Assembly (NCBI RefSeq): GCF_947623445.1
Contig: NC_135246.1
Span: forward strand, 13,499,856 to 13,563,855
DNA from: Clavelina lepadiformis
Taxonomy: Eukaryota > Chordata > Ascidiacea > Aplousobranchia > Clavelinidae
Direction: 5' to 3'
DNA: 64,000 bases
This document shows, piece by piece, positions 10,267 through 24,400 of this stretch. The position numbers were made by a program, and so were the translations under genes. A model generated the notes under the pieces. It saw only the letters and a program-made list of their open reading frames with translations. It ran no database searches and had not been told where the DNA came from. The number at the start of each line of letters is the position of its first letter. Position 1 is the stretch's first letter.

Positions 10267-12248
10267 ATTAACGATGGCTTAATGTTAGCAAAATTTTAAA
10301 TCATTGTATAATGTACATTGATGATGGAGAAATTACAAGACCAAAGCCTATGCTATAGCTTACATATGTTTTAATTAATACAGCTGCCTTGTTATAATAC
10401 TTGCTGTCTTTGTTTTGTAAGATATATTTTTTGATTCTTTTTCTTTATTAAACAATATATAATACTGATTATACTGTTTTGCATTTGTTGAAATCCGAAC
10501 CCTTGCATAACACTTTATTAACTTTGTGTAATTGTGTGTACTGTGTACTACATATTTTGATCAATAATTAATCAATTGTATTTTTTGTCCATTAAATGAA
10601 AAGAGATTGAAAAATTATACAATTGTCGAAAGCAGGTTGTTGGATTCAAAAAAAATGTTTGGCTTAGCTTTTCATATTATTATAGCCTATATGATGTATT
10701 TGAAAGTTGAGACTTCTACAGCAATTTTTTGTAGAAAGAATGATTTTATTAATGTTCTCAAATTTTGGACTAGAAGTAAAAGTGAAACTTACACATGGGA
10801 TGCTGTTGTCTTTTAACTTTTCTATATATATATATCTTATATTCTTAGTTGCAATTGCAGAACTGTATTGGCATCTTACCTGCAACTGTCAATGTTTATT
10901 AGACGTGCAGCTATTGTGCAATAAGCAGACAAAGTAAACCGTATTGCAAATACTTAGATAATCTATTCCAATTATGGAATAATTTTAAAATGTACTTTGT
11001 ATCATGCTCATTGATTTGTAAAATGAGTTAAATGTTCTAATTTTGAAGATGTGAATATCATACTTTTAGGAAAATAATTTTCTTTCTTTCATTTTTTAAA
11101 CTTTACAATTACCTTCATCTAGCTCTTTTTATTGCTCTAGTTACTAACTGTACCTGCCTATGCATTTGTCACTTTTTGAGTAAGATTGGGCCTTTAATTC
11201 CCGGTTATACCTTAATTATTCAATGACATATTTCCTTAACTCTAGATTTTCTAGCTAGATCGGTTGGAACAAAGAAGTTTCCTCTCTGATTATACTGTGA
11301 TTGTCACTATTCAGCACTAATTGCTTCATGAAATTCTTACAAATCTTTGATTCATAATATTATTTTTGTTAATAATGTGCTTTTGTATTGTTTTAAAGGC
11401 AGTTTGTATTGTTTAAAAGCTTTACCAATATTTGGACCCCTCTGGAGAAGTTTGTTGCTGTGTGAATGAATTATTTCCTGTGATGTACAGGCAATTAGCA
11501 ACCTGGTCCATATTTGTAAAACTTTGTCTGTGTGCTTTTAACACCAAGTCAGATTAAGGCCCAAGAAAGTTATTTACAATTGTAAATGTTTGTAGTAGTT
11601 TAAAGGACACAAAATCAAAATATTGCCTGGTGGCTGTACAAACTATTGCTGTTTTATTAATTATCGACAAAATAAATTTTTTACTTGAATGTGTTGAATG
11701 TTAACAATATATGTATTAATACTGAACTGTGTTTATATGTAACATTTCCTACAAAGTTTTCATGGAGTAAATATATTCTGATAGTGATGTGTAGACTAAA
11801 CTAACTATTTTATTGGAAGCTTGAGATGAATTTTGAGGACAGTAAAAGCCTGAAATGGAAAACAGTGTTTCCCAACTACAAGCCTGTTTTCTTCTTTTCA
11901 GCCCTTTCAGGCTTTTAGTGAGATATGAATTTTGATACGTATTTACATGGTGCGATTTTCAATAAAACTACGCATTTATTGGTAAGTTTTTGCTTTCTTT
12001 ACTTGAAATGTGGCTGATATGTTTTGGTTTATAGACTGTTGAGTAGTTCTTTGTTTAAAATATGGTAAGAACTGATTATTACATCCTCTAATAGTCTAGT
12101 CTAGTGCCTATTGAGTGTGCGTTTTTCCTAATTTTAAACATTTTATAATAAACGGAAGGCTGGAGATGTTCTGTCATTTATGCATAAAGATGTTTTTAGT
12201 GTCCAAAGAGAGTAAGTCATTGATCGATCATAAGTAAAAATCGGTTGT

Positions 12249-12341
12249 CGGTCAGTTCAACTCAGGAGGATTAAACCCACAACAATTCAACCGACCGCCG
12301 ATTAAACCCAGGACAGTTCAATCCAAGGACCATTCAACACA
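12249..12341. repeat. Three diverged tandem copies of a 31-bp unit
   Basis: Copies at 12249-12279, 12280-12310 and 12311-12341. The first two both end in GATTAAACCCA; all share a CA(G/A)TTCAA(C/T)C core. More single matches follow as far as about 12390 (GGTTGAATCGACCC), so the array may once have been longer. No function is apparent. Confidence 0.6.
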
Positions 12342-13675
12342 CAGATGTTGGTTGGGTGGTTTTGGGTTGAATCGACCCAGAAACGTAGAAATCACTGCAG
12401 TTTCCGTTATTTTTTGAAGACGTAGGCTTACCCAGAGTAATCCAATAAAAAATATTTTTGTAAACAATTAGCTAGGACACCAGGCAGAGATGCAGTATCA
12501 TAAATGAGATTCTATCAGGCTATGATACAAAATAAGTAGATTACTGTGAGTTTAATAGGGTTTCATTTTCATCACTGCACAGGTATTTCTTTCGATTTTT
12601 TACAACAGGATGGTCATGTGATATTTCCATGACTGGTTTTCGCTTATGTGTATTGCACTAACACATTCTATTTCTTCACCATTTACCAGCAAAGGTATTA
12701 AACTGGGTTGTTTAGGTTTGGTTGTGAAGAGACCTTGACTTACGAGGGTATCTATACTTAATTTACCTGTTTAATTATCTGATTCTACTGTTGCGTGTGA
12801 CTAGAATACTCTAAAACTGTTGCTGTCAGTTGGCTACAGGTTGCAACGAATATGCTTATAAGTGCAGGCGTTTATTTAAAATTATGTATACGTTTTAACG
12901 CAAGACCATTAAGTAAGTTGCATCTTGAAAACTGCCGTGAATTCGGTAAACAACAAGTGTCAGGCGCATGGGGAGTTGAAATAAGCTTTTTCAACAAAAA
13001 CATATTGATAAATACCAATCAGTTGGAAAATGTGTTGCAAGAAATGGTGCAATGTTGTTAGAAGAGATCACCAAAGCCGCTGCAGTTGATAAAACATAGA
13101 TTTTGTTTTTTAGTATTTAGAGTTAATTTGTTGGCAATTAGCCAATTGATTACTTTCAACATTTCCAAATTTGCAGTTTTAGTTAATTCTTCGACACTTT
13201 TATCCATAGGAGGGCAGTACCACGGTACTATAGTGTTATACTGGTGTTGTAAATCTACCTTCTAATCTAAATCTAACTCCAAGAAAACTTAAATAGCTAA
13301 AATCAACTTTTTGCATGGCCTTTCTGCCTGTTTGTTTTCTACCTATCCACCTGTTTTTAACAACAAGCTGCGTGACCTACATACGGTGAAACCGCCACTC
13401 TCTATATTCATAGCTAGTTATAATCATATATTCAGTTGAAGATTCATAGCTTGATAAACATTTAAAATTGTGTAACCAAGCCATTTTTTTATGATTCGAG
13501 TCAAATAGCTGTTTGGACAAGAGTGAAGTCCTTTAAAGTTTGCTGATGTCACACTACACTACTATGTCATTTTAGTCTGGTTATTGCTCTCTTTAAGAGG
13601 ACTTCCTTTTGTTCTGAAAATATTCGTTTTTGTTACATAAATGCCCAAATTTTTTGCTTTCAAATCTACCAAAAT

Positions 13676-13730
13676 GTGACTTGAGTCAAGTCGAGTCATT
13701 TCTGCCATACCTGACTCGAGCCAAGTCAAT
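13676..13730. repeat. GACTTGAGTC-rich repeat fragment
   Basis: Clustered direct and inverted copies of GACTTGAGTC / GACTCGAGTC. The same word cluster fills the hAT-type element at 33871-34195, so this may be a broken relative. No ends or target duplication could be found here. Confidence 0.35.
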
Positions 13731-14529
13731 GAAAAAATTTTGCATCAGGTGCAATGAACAATGAGTTGTGGTAAAACAATGATGCTTGATCTTTATTTTT
13801 TCACATAACTATGAAAACAAAGGTGAAATAATTACTTGATTCGTATCGTTTATTTTTGGCCATGAACTGTGCAAAGTGAAAATTACGATGCCAACTGTTA
13901 CAGTTTTAGTGCAATAAAGGACATGCTCATGATCAATTAATGAACAGGAAAAACTGTTACATCAATATCAACTTTTGATCAATTGTAAAGTCATCGAGTG
14001 TGCAAGCGCAGGAACCAACACTGTTTTTCTTAAGTTGTCAAGGTGTCAGGTTCTGGTCAGTGCTTGCTGCTGGTAAACTAGGTGACACGCTGTAAACATG
14101 ATAATTGCAAGAACTTATCATATAATTTTCATTTGCTATAGCTTACCCATATAACGTCTAAAGGTAGGCTGTATGAATATTGACCTATGTTTGGACTTAC
14201 TGATGATTGATAGGGCTATACAAAAAATGTAAACAGTCTGACACTGTTAATAAAGTATTATGTTGTCCAGCTAATACTTGTGGGAAAAGTGTCTATTTTT
14301 ATTACTATACTTTTTGTAAAATATTGCACGAAGCTAAAGAATGCAGTTGTCTCATATTTTTCTTACACATTTCTTTAAATTTAACTGCTTATTTTGTTTT
14401 TTTAGTAGCACATTAAGTAAGTTAACTGAATATTTCTTATGTATGCTAGTAATACAAGTTGTACAAAGGCAAGATTGAGTCTGATTAAGTGATATACACC
14501 TACAGTTTGTGTAATGAGCTCATTCAAAA

Positions 14530-17500
14530 ATGGCAAAAGGAGATGAAAAATCTATAAGACAAAACAAACCAGGTCAGAATAACTTACCAGAATATGAAAA
14601 GTTATTGAAAAGTGTTTTGTACGTAAATACATTTTAGTGTCTTTACTATCAAAATTGATGTGTTTTTTCTTTAATTAACTTAAGTTGTAAAAAATGGAAA
14701 AGTTAGAAGAACTGGTGTTATTTTTTATGGGGGAACATTCCAAAATTCTAATATTGGATATAGAAAAGTCACCATATATCGATATTCTATGTGGAAAATA
14801 TAATGTATTATGTCCTGTTTATGGCAATGGTGATAGGGCGTGGCAGTGCTCTGAAAAGTGAACATTTGTATGATAAATCTGAAAAGGTTTTAACATGATT
14901 TTAAATGGCATTGTTATATACTTTTTAGCCTTCTAATGTGAAACATCATAATTATAGTGCTACATACAATGGGAAAGGATATTTTTTACCTGTAAAGTAT
15001 TTTACTTTTGTTATATCAATAAGGAAATATGCATTCTACCTGCAATGTAATAATATCAATATTTGGGATAGAAAGCATTGAGAAAGAGACAACGAGAAAA
15101 ACTTTGCTGATATTTTGATCAGGATTTCATACTTGATAATGTGATTTGAAATTGTAACTTTCGGCTTATGGTTATATTATTTTATCAATGAACATGGGGT
15201 TTCGTGGAGTTAATCAGCTTTAGCAGAACTGTTTTACATGTTTTATTGAAAGTACTGAGTAAAAGAGCTATCAAGTCAATATTGGTAAAATTCAAGTCAA
15301 TACAATTTGTTTATTAATTTACCTTTTCGAGTTTGCTTAATGCTTAATAGAATTTATTGTTCTTGAACTGGGGAATGTTTTTAAATAACTTAAACTTGGT
15401 CATGGTCTCTCATTGTTAGCAACAGTTAGTCAGACATTCTACCACAGTTCCATTTCTTAATCTTATTTAACAGAAATGTCAAATGATGAAATTCAAAACT
15501 TGGATTTTTTGCAGAGCTGTACCATTTAATGGCTGTTTGCAACTAAGTCACTGTGCCACAACCACCACCATAAAAAATTACACACACCTGCTTATCTTAC
15601 TGTTTTCCTGAAGATGCACTTCCCCCAGGTTGAAATACCTTTTTGATGTTATTGGCACTGGGCAAGAGGCGAGTGTAATAAACTCATGCTTGTAATAAAC
15701 TGATGTAACTTCCAATAGTATGATTTAGAACGAGCTCACACAGAGCGTGCATACACAACTGTTAGTTTCATCAAATGACCTTAGTCAGTAAGGCGATCAG
15801 AAGGATACCGGCACAACACAAGATTAAAGGGAACAGTAATCAAGGAACAGCATGTAATAATTTATTGGCAATTAAATTCCAGCATGCTGTTTCCGCATTC
15901 GATGGTGTAACAGTTAGGGAGATGATGACGAAGCTAGGTCAAGCAGTTACCAGGGCAACTATTATAACAACCAACACATCATCAATAACAATTTCATTTA
16001 AACATCATTTATCACAGTGAGCAAGAGATGTATCAGGGTAAAATTTGTCAAAATGACGTACCAGGACCAAAGTCGAAAAGACGCTTTGTAACTAAGACTC
16101 CATATGAGAAAAGATACAGCAGTTGCTTCAGGAAAACACATAAATTGCAACGTGAATTGTAAGAATAATGCGATTTACTTATTCTGGACATTCTGATTTA
16201 CACAGGAAAGGTGTTGGGTATATAGTTACAAAAAGATGTGTACATCCAATGCTGAGATACAACTCGATTACGGTAATGACTGACATGATCGTACTATTAC
16301 AATTCGTCTCAAAGGACACCCTGTAGACTTCACTGTTGTACATGTGTATGCACCTACTGCAGCATCAGAAGAATACCAAGTGGACACGTTCTATGATACA
16401 TTACTGTACATCACACCATTAGTGGAGTTTCTAGGAAAGATGCTTTGCTTGCTGTAGGTGACTAATTACAATCCTAAAGTGGGTTAAGGTGAAGTGATGA
16501 AAGTTGAAAGTAAATATGGGTTAGGACACAGAAATGAAGCCAAAGATAAACTTGTTGAATTTTGTGAAAGCCATGATCTATGTATTGCAAACTGTATTAT
16601 TTTCCAACAGCCTAAGCGATGTTCTACACATGGACTTCACCTGATGAGGAGTATAGGAATCATAGAGATTATGTTATCTGTCAAAATATTGAAAATCTGT
16701 AGTCCTTTTGCCCACAATTTTTTTTTGTTGTAAAATTTGTCATTGCGCTTGGTTTCTAGCTTTTAGCCTATTCAAAATATGTAAAGTCTTTGATTAGTTT
16801 TGATGAAGCTATGTCTTGGCAATAAACACTTAGATCTAATTTTAAAATGTTGGTGTGGCAGCAGCTTTTTCAAACATTATGGACTGAAAGAAGAACAAAT
16901 TCATCTACAGTATAATAAGGGAAATTAAACTACAAATTTCCTTAGAAGCTAAAATTTTAAAACAAAAACTTTTTGTTTTCAAACCTGTTATGAGGAAGGG
17001 TTGGATAGTGAAAGATGTGATGTTGGGTAAAGTTGTCGGTAATAGAAATCCCGTACGACCAATAAATGAGTAGTTGAATGCCATTATAAAGGAAGCGGGA
17101 GCATCACTAGATGAATTAAAGCTTATTGTGCAGGACAGACAGCTGTGGAGGAAGGACATTCATCAGGTCACATGGGCTTTGTATTGGAATACAACTAAAA
17201 CATTGGCTTCCTTAAATTATGTAATTATTAAATGATTAAGTTCAATCACTAATTTGTTTGCAAATTCAGGTTGGCCACAAATCTGCTCTGTTAACTTGTC
17301 ATACATTAGGAATAAGATTGAATTTATGAAGTAGTTGGTCTAACATGGACTGTTTACATTACACTTACAGTCTTAATTGACTGATGATATTGACTGCCTA
17401 CCACAAGTATTCTTTTTAAGAGGAGAGTAGCATTCACTGCCAATACGAGTAAACTTGTTGTTGCCAGTTTGTCCACTTTGCCTTCTAAATTAGTTACTTG

Positions 17501-20500
17501 GCATTTAACATAAAAACTGCCAGATCCAAATGTCTGGGAATAACAACAGGTTTCCTCTTGATGGCCAGAAAAAAATTTTAAACTTTTAATATTTGTAATA
17601 TGTCTAGAATATTATATCGGAAAAGCTAGTCAGTTTTGAGATTTTGTTGCAGGCATCTTGAGCTAAGCTGCTTTTTAACCCTGCAGCAGTCAATGTGTTT
17701 TTAATTAAGTAAATACTTCCCTTTAAACATAAGCTTGCCACAATTTGTTTGAAGCTGTTCCATGGAAGGAATGATTAGCCTAAATACTAAGTTTTTTAAT
17801 AACTTTTTGAAATTTTATCCGGCATAATTATGTGCAAAATGCTTTCCTGAATCTTGGTACTACTTTGCAGGTGAAGGAGTAAAAACAACATTGTACCGAG
17901 AAGGAGGTGCTTCCAAAAAAAATAAGGTTTGTAAAATTTTGCGTTGTTATTTTGTTCAAAAGTATTTGTTATAATTTACAGTAAATGTTACTTTCAAGGC
18001 TGTCCCATTTAATACTAACTCAGATGGTCCAACAGTGGAAGATCCTGCATCAAGCGTAAGTATTTTTCGCATAAAGGTTATACTAAGAGCTGCTCATTGC
18101 CCACATATAGAGCGGGTGATGGTGTGGACCACCATGCATAGTTGGTCAGTTATACACTCAGGTCTCGTTTATCTAAACCCATAGAAACTAGAATCCCCAT
18201 TATCCAACATGAAACTGCTAGGAACGGATTAGTTCTCATGCCCTTTCTCTGTTAATCTGGAAACCTCGTTGTCCGGCTCTGACCCAGAAATTTAGAAACG
18301 TATATTATGTATGTCTAACAAACAAGAAAAAAACACCCACTTATCTGAATCATAAGTTTTCATACTTGTCATATTTTTATGTTTGTTTAAGTCTGAGGCA
18401 TTCATTGACCAACTTTCTAAATTTCTTTACTTGAATCATTTATTTTGGATGCAATTGGATTTTTTAATGAAACAAAGTGATCTGCATTAAATAGGTCTGA
18501 CTGTAAATGATTCTTTTAGCATAGAACCTTCCATCCCGAAGAAGAGGAAAACAGTGCGGCCTGGTCGAGCAGTAGACATAGTGAGACAGGGGAATCAAGT
18601 AAGCTGCTATTCTAACAGTACTTAAATTAGCAAAAGCTAACTTTCTATAAAGTTATTAGGGTGTCTTATAAACTAAAAATTAAAGAAAAGCTTTTATGCA
18701 GCCATTGTACAAACTGAGACTACAGAACAACTACCAAAGAATTCACCATACAGAACAGTAAGATGAAAATTTTACATTTATCTTAACATTTTTTGTAAAA
18801 TGTTATGGGAATTTGAAAGATAAAGATTACTTTTGTTTCCTATACCATTACGAGCAATTTATTTATTCTTTACCAACTTCATGATGTTGCTACTATCAGA
18901 AAGTTTCGTTTGGAACAGGAGTGGCCAAATCGCACATAAATAACTTGAAATTGGAATAAAATTTCAACGCTACTCTTCCTTTTGTATCTCTAGTTTGACT
19001 CAGTCCGTGTTTGTTGGCATCATACAGAAATATAAGAAAGCTTTTCGAACGATATGTTACTTTAACTTGACTTTAAGATGATGCTCCCGTCATCTAATGA
19101 CAGCGTTTTCTTAACCACTGTTTTAGATGCTATATTTTTGCAATGTTTGAAAAAATGGCTTAATTGTAAAAAAGTTTCCTTGTTCAGAAGTTTGTCCAAG
19201 CCTAACATACTATAGATACATATGTACATAATGTTGAAATATATGCCTATTTTCAAGCTATGTTTATTTAGATAGCTTGAATTTTTTTACAGAAGCATGT
19301 CAGTAACACCACATTTACTAAAGGAAGTTTTAAGAATACAGTGCTCAACTTTGGCCCAGGAAATGTCAACGTCAATAAGAAAACTTTCTTTGGTATGCTT
19401 TTCTGTTTTGTTCTGTTATATATTATGACATTTGTTTTGTTTTGGGAAGTATTGGTCATAATATCCGAAGACTAATTTTAGTAAACGGAGAATTATATAT
19501 GGCAAATTTCGGGATCGTACCAAAAGGGTAGTATAAAGCGGATATCATATTTTCTTGATTAAAAGCCGCACAAAATGATTTAAAATATAAAATAGTATTA
19601 GTAATGGGGTTCTATTCGAAGAAATGATGTCATAATTCAGCAGATTCTACTGTACTTAGCATTTAAAGTTTTTTCAGATATTTTTATTGTATGTGGAGGG
19701 TTTATTAAAGGTTATGTCCTGTATAAATTAAAGGTGTCTTTTTACGCATTTTGTCTAAGGGCAAATGACATAATTTTGAATGTGTGTTTTCTTATCAACT
19801 TTCTGAGTGCTTGATTTTGAAGCAATTTCATATCAAAAAATACCAATTTTTTGTTAGTGGAGTGTATACTGTAGATAGGTTATATTATTTATATCAAGTT
19901 TAGTTTTAATGAAGTGAAAATGGGCCTTGATCCGAACTAAATTGTTGATCTCTTAGCTAAGTATAGTGTACATTTTACCCAATTACAGCACACTTGCTTT
20001 TAAATGATATAATCATATTATGCAATGTTTTAGGTGATCCGAGACGACATACATCTAACACTAAAGTGACTTCTGACAACACTGTGGTAAGTTACAAAGC
20101 TGCAATAAGTTTTGCATGTAGAAGTCAAGAGAGGATCGTCAATATTTATATGTTTTATCACACACACTTTGTAAAAAGAAAGTAAGGCCCTGGATATCAC
20201 AGCAGAACATTATCATGCGCAGTTAGTCAGTTATTGAATTATGCCATAAGAAACACAACGTCTCATTCTCAAATAACTAATGTATTGTTAACAATTGATT
20301 TTCACTGTAATGAATGGGTTGGTATTTTATGTTGTAATATCTCCAAGAAACTCCAGGATTTATATCTTGTATCCGATAACTTTTGGACCAGATTTTTTCT
20401 CCAATCCGTTATGTGTAAAGTTTACTGTGTTGCAATTACAACCACATTTCGCTCAGAAATTTTCTTTTGTACGTGTAATTTGCAGCAGTTAAATGTCGTT

Positions 20501-21408
20501 ACAATAAGTACTTTGACAAAACAGAGAATGCTTAACAAATGTTTACGAAAGTGTACTTTAAACTCCATTAAATTAATTCCCAGGAAGTGCGAAAACGTCG
20601 CCCTTCTCAAGATACTCTGGAAAGGCTAAAAAGTTTCACAGCTAATGTAAGCTTTCTTTTTTTCTATGTGTCATGTTGTTTGCAAATTGTTGAAAGGTTT
20701 GTTGTGATTTGTTTCTTCATTCTTTAAGATTTGCTTCATGAGAAGATTTCAAAACTTCACATATCATTTATTTTTTTAAATAAATATCCGTATGGAAGCT
20801 ATCATAATCGCATTCAGTTGATCTTCAAAGCAAAACTGTTTATGAACTTTGTTAAATTATAACAAATGCAAATAAGCAAACAAATACACAGTAAGCCATT
20901 TTTAAAACATTTTCATAGGTAATTTCTCTTTTTAGGCACAGCCTCGTCTTTCTGCTGAGAAAGAAAGCAAAGTCCCAGGTAAAGATGAAAGCATTTCCAT
21001 TATTACAGAAACTAATTTAAAACAGATCTGACATATTTAGTTGATTAAGTCAATACTATTATCTTCCACAATTTAACTTAATTTTTTTAGCTCCAGTACC
21101 GCCTGTCGACCCTGGTCTCCAGGTATTGCAATATTTTGCAATGTTTTGCATATTTACACTCATTCTGGTTGCTGTTTACATGTTATTTACCAAAACAGGT
21201 ACTTCAGGATTATTGGCTTAGTTGACTTTTTAGGTTACGTAGTTTTTAGGTAATATAATCTCTAGTCTGAACCAAAACTTTTATTGCATAAAGAATGGAC
21301 TTTGTTCATATTCTTACGTTAACTGTTGTTTGCGTTCTAGGTTTTATCCACATAAGTGGTAATCAAGGTGCAACCATTACTGCAGCCGGAAACACTGTAA
21401 ATGGTTGA
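14530..21408 (+). CDS. Unrecognised C-terminally membrane-anchored protein A, 241 residues
   Basis: Eleven small exons that all join in frame: 14530-14572, 17871-17926, 17999-18055, 18520-18598, 18702-18757, 19293-19392, 20034-20086, 20584-20646, 20936-20978, 21091-21198, 21341-21408. The protein starts MAKGDEKSIRQNKPGEG without a signal peptide. A long hydrophilic S/T/E/K-rich region includes an AVPF block (exon 3) and an asparagine-glycine block NFGPGNVNVNKK (exon 6). One membrane segment (VLQYFAMFCIFTLILVAVYM, residues about 195-217) is followed by a 22-residue tail ending ITAAGNTVNG. Such a layout fits a type II or tail-anchored protein. The gene at 25022-30394 is a tandem paralogue: same first-exon phase, same 56-nt second exon, same 68-nt last exon, and a matching tail. 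I know no family with this architecture. The first exon is placed by phase and by the paralogue, so it is the least certain; a LINE remnant sits in intron 1. Confidence 0.72.
16020..17180 (+). mobile_element. Decayed LINE (non-LTR retrotransposon) with internal deletion
   Basis: Broken coding matches to a LINE of the type often annotated as craniofacial development protein 2-like. Endonuclease parts: 16290-16400 reads RTITIRLKGHPVDFTVVHVY, 16518-16620 reads GLGHRNEAKDKLVEFC, and a shifted frame from 16622 reads YTWTSPDEEYRN. At 17040-17175 comes the extreme C-terminal signature DELKLIVQDRQLWRKDIHQV. The reverse transcriptase core between these parts is missing. Stops and frameshifts throughout show it is dead. 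It lies in intron 1 of gene A, in the same orientation. Confidence 0.75.
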
Positions 21409-24400
21409 AGCTGACAACTAGAAACCTAGATAAATGACATTGCGGTGAAATACTTTTCTTCTGGTTACAAGTGAAAGCAGTTTACAGCATTGTTTGTTTT
21501 TTGCAGCAACACATAGAACGCCAATGTTTTCAGACGGATATTCGTTTGATATTTTAGTCTTTTTTATCCCCAATATTATGATATTATTATTTTATCCAGA
21601 CGTGAGAGGCATTGCCATAATTGTTATTAAAATGCCAACATACTGGTAAGCATTTTGGATGCTTTTTGTTATGTTTCAATTTATTTCTGAATTAAGGCCC
21701 TTCCATGAAGTTTGATTTTTTGTCACTTATTTTAGCTAACCTGGTGTAATGCATTGTATAAGTACGAAGTAAGACCCCAGGTTTTATGGTTATTTGTTTT
21801 AATATTCACTACTGTAAGTTGTTAGGATTTGTTGCTGTGTTGTTTGTAAACATGTGGTTTGTATATACTATGCAGTATGTTTTCACTTTTCATATTCGAA
21901 ACTGCACTTTTAAAAAGTTTTATTATAGTGATTTTTGTTGCATCCCTATAGTGTAGCGTCTTACTTGTCGTTGCCACTTTAAGAAGACACCACAAACGTG
22001 AAATCTACACCACTCTTTAGTGTATACACTCAAACATTGGTAATAACTACCGAGATGTGACTAGGCCGCATCTTTTTGGATATTATCAAATAGCCGGCGA
22101 GCCCAGTCGCTACATCAGAATCACATTTCAAAGTTAACGAATATTATAAAACTATTTTAATGGAGCCTATATTACATACAACTTACATAAATTTATAGGT
22201 TCAAAATCAACAAATGGTGCAATTACTATTTAGGATGTTCGATGTGAATTCATTGTGAAACACAGCTTGTCTTGCATATAGTATTGTAATATGCTTTAAT
22301 TTGCATAATCCAACAAGTATGAGTATTGATTATATTGAACCAAACAATGCCATGTTAGTGTTGTACTGGCGACTTTTTTCCGCCAACACATTAATTGTTA
22401 TGGAAATCATTTATATCATAATTGGTCGTGTATTGTTTTATTTGTGCTGGTTGGTACTGTAGAGTAGAGAATGTAAATTACTCGTGTGCTGATTGTTATG
22501 TCTATAATTCCTACCATAAAATGGTACAAATTGACGCATTCTGAATACAGTTATGTTTTCTTTCCATATGAAACCAGAAGTTTGCTTTAACTGGCTGATT
22601 CCCAACTCTTTATGGTACAATGTGTGGTATTATTTCGTTGTCATCTTTTCTATAGATAAAAAGTTTGTATTAACATCTTTAATTTTTTCTCATAAAAACA
22701 CTGAATATAGTAAAATCAGTCGAATCCCAAATATCTATTTGCATGTAGGCCTATTATTTGTATTATCAAGTGTATTATTTTTACGAAACACTGAAGTAAA
22801 TTTCATTATTTAAAGTCATGCCCATTTAACTACTGTATCTGACCACTGAAGCTAGGCGAACCTAATAGGACTTGAAGTGAAATATATTTATGTACTGATG
22901 CAACTTGTAATACTTAGGAAATCAAGTTCTTTTTTGTTTTATGTCTCCGCTAGCGACTAGCTTCAAGTGTATACTGTATGTTTTCTTGTTACGTTTTAAT
23001 TAGTCATAAATGTTAAACGAGCGACTCTTTATTCTTAAACTATAGAAATGCGTGTTCCCATATTTGCAAATAAATAAAAATTCCAACATGAGACTCAACC
23101 TCTTATAAAAAAAATTGTATCTACAAAACTACCACATATGGGGTTTTCCCAATGCTAACAGGACTAATGATATTGTACAAAATAGAAAATACTGTAGCCC
23201 ACCTGCGCTGCATATACTGCGCTCAGTACGTCATTTCTAGTTACTGTTAGGGACTTAGAGTGATCAACCCTCAGACGTTTGAAATCATCAAATATATATG
23301 TCATATATTCTAAGACAAGTAAAGAGATCTAGTCAATTTAAGCAAGAAATGATGCAGAGGTTGCAAATTACGTTACAGTAATCAATTCCCAGGCACTTAG
23401 GATCCTTCTATTTTACGCTATGTACATCAACCACATGCAGCATTGGGAAGCCATGTGCATCAACCTTGTGCAAATTAATTCAAAGGAAATAGCAGTCCAG
23501 TTATTTCGGCTGTTAATATGTTTTTAATGTTAGGGAACACGTCCTCTACATCTTCCAGCAGTGTAGTTGTTTCGTTTTTTGTGTTATTTCGGCCTTAAAT
23601 TCGTTAAACTAAGGAATTATTTGTGGTTTGGTGGCCATGCTAATCTACCATCTTATAGCGCAATTCTATTATCGCTGTCTTGCATGTTTTAAGCCTAGGG
23701 CTTTGCCACTTTTTCTGCTTGTTAGTTGTTCGTGAGCATTTGTTTTATTGTGCTATAACTACTACAGTTAGCATCCTAACTTTTGCTTCGCACAGTTAAT
23801 GGCAAAAAATAAACAATACAAGTTTAAACAATCCACAAATTACTAATGAAAAACTATACTAATAAATAATTTTTACTCAAGATGGAAAAGTATGATATGG
23901 TAGTTTATGAGAAGAAAAAATACATGCAAAAATGGAAAGTGTACCTTAAAAGCACGTTTTGTGGCCTAGCCTAGTGAGGGCAGGAGAGAATGATATAGAG
24001 GCCCACGAGTGTACTAAAATATAAACAGTAAGAATCCGATGCTAAGTATTAGCAGATATTAGAGTATTACCATTAAGAAGTCATGCCTCTGTCTTTAATA
24101 TTTCTAGTATGGCTCACAAAGAGGACACAGTTTGCATAAAGCTGCACACGCTTAAAATAATGTGACTGCAGACCATACGCTTTTTTGAAAGAAGGCAGAA
24201 TTTTTTTGCATTCTACACCATTTTAGAAATTGTAAATCCAAAAACTTCTGGGGAAGCATGCCCCCGTACCTACCCCTCTAGGAATTAGGATAGGTTACTA
24301 CACTTTACGTCTCTTGCAATTTTACTTGACTGTACATAAAAATTTTCACACAGTAAGGTATTGACCACATGGAGTAATTCAGAAGTGGTCATGTGACCTC

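Larger units (their letters stand above)
10267..14529. other. Long stretch with no supported gene
   Basis: About 4.3 kb of AT-rich sequence. It starts with the 3' UTR of the repeat-protein gene (ATTAAA-type signals near 10440-10460) and ends with the presumed promoter of the next gene. It holds a short 31-bp tandem repeat (12249-12341) and a small GACTTGAGTC-rich repeat fragment near 13676. Open frames, including 69 residues at 12852-13061, look like chance. Confidence 0.5.

Noticed and set aside
18120-18310. Phrases such as TCTCGTTTATCTAAACC and TTAATCTGGAAACC, like ends of pogo/Tigger-type elements
   Set aside because: Inverted ends and a TA duplication could not be placed, so no element is claimed.
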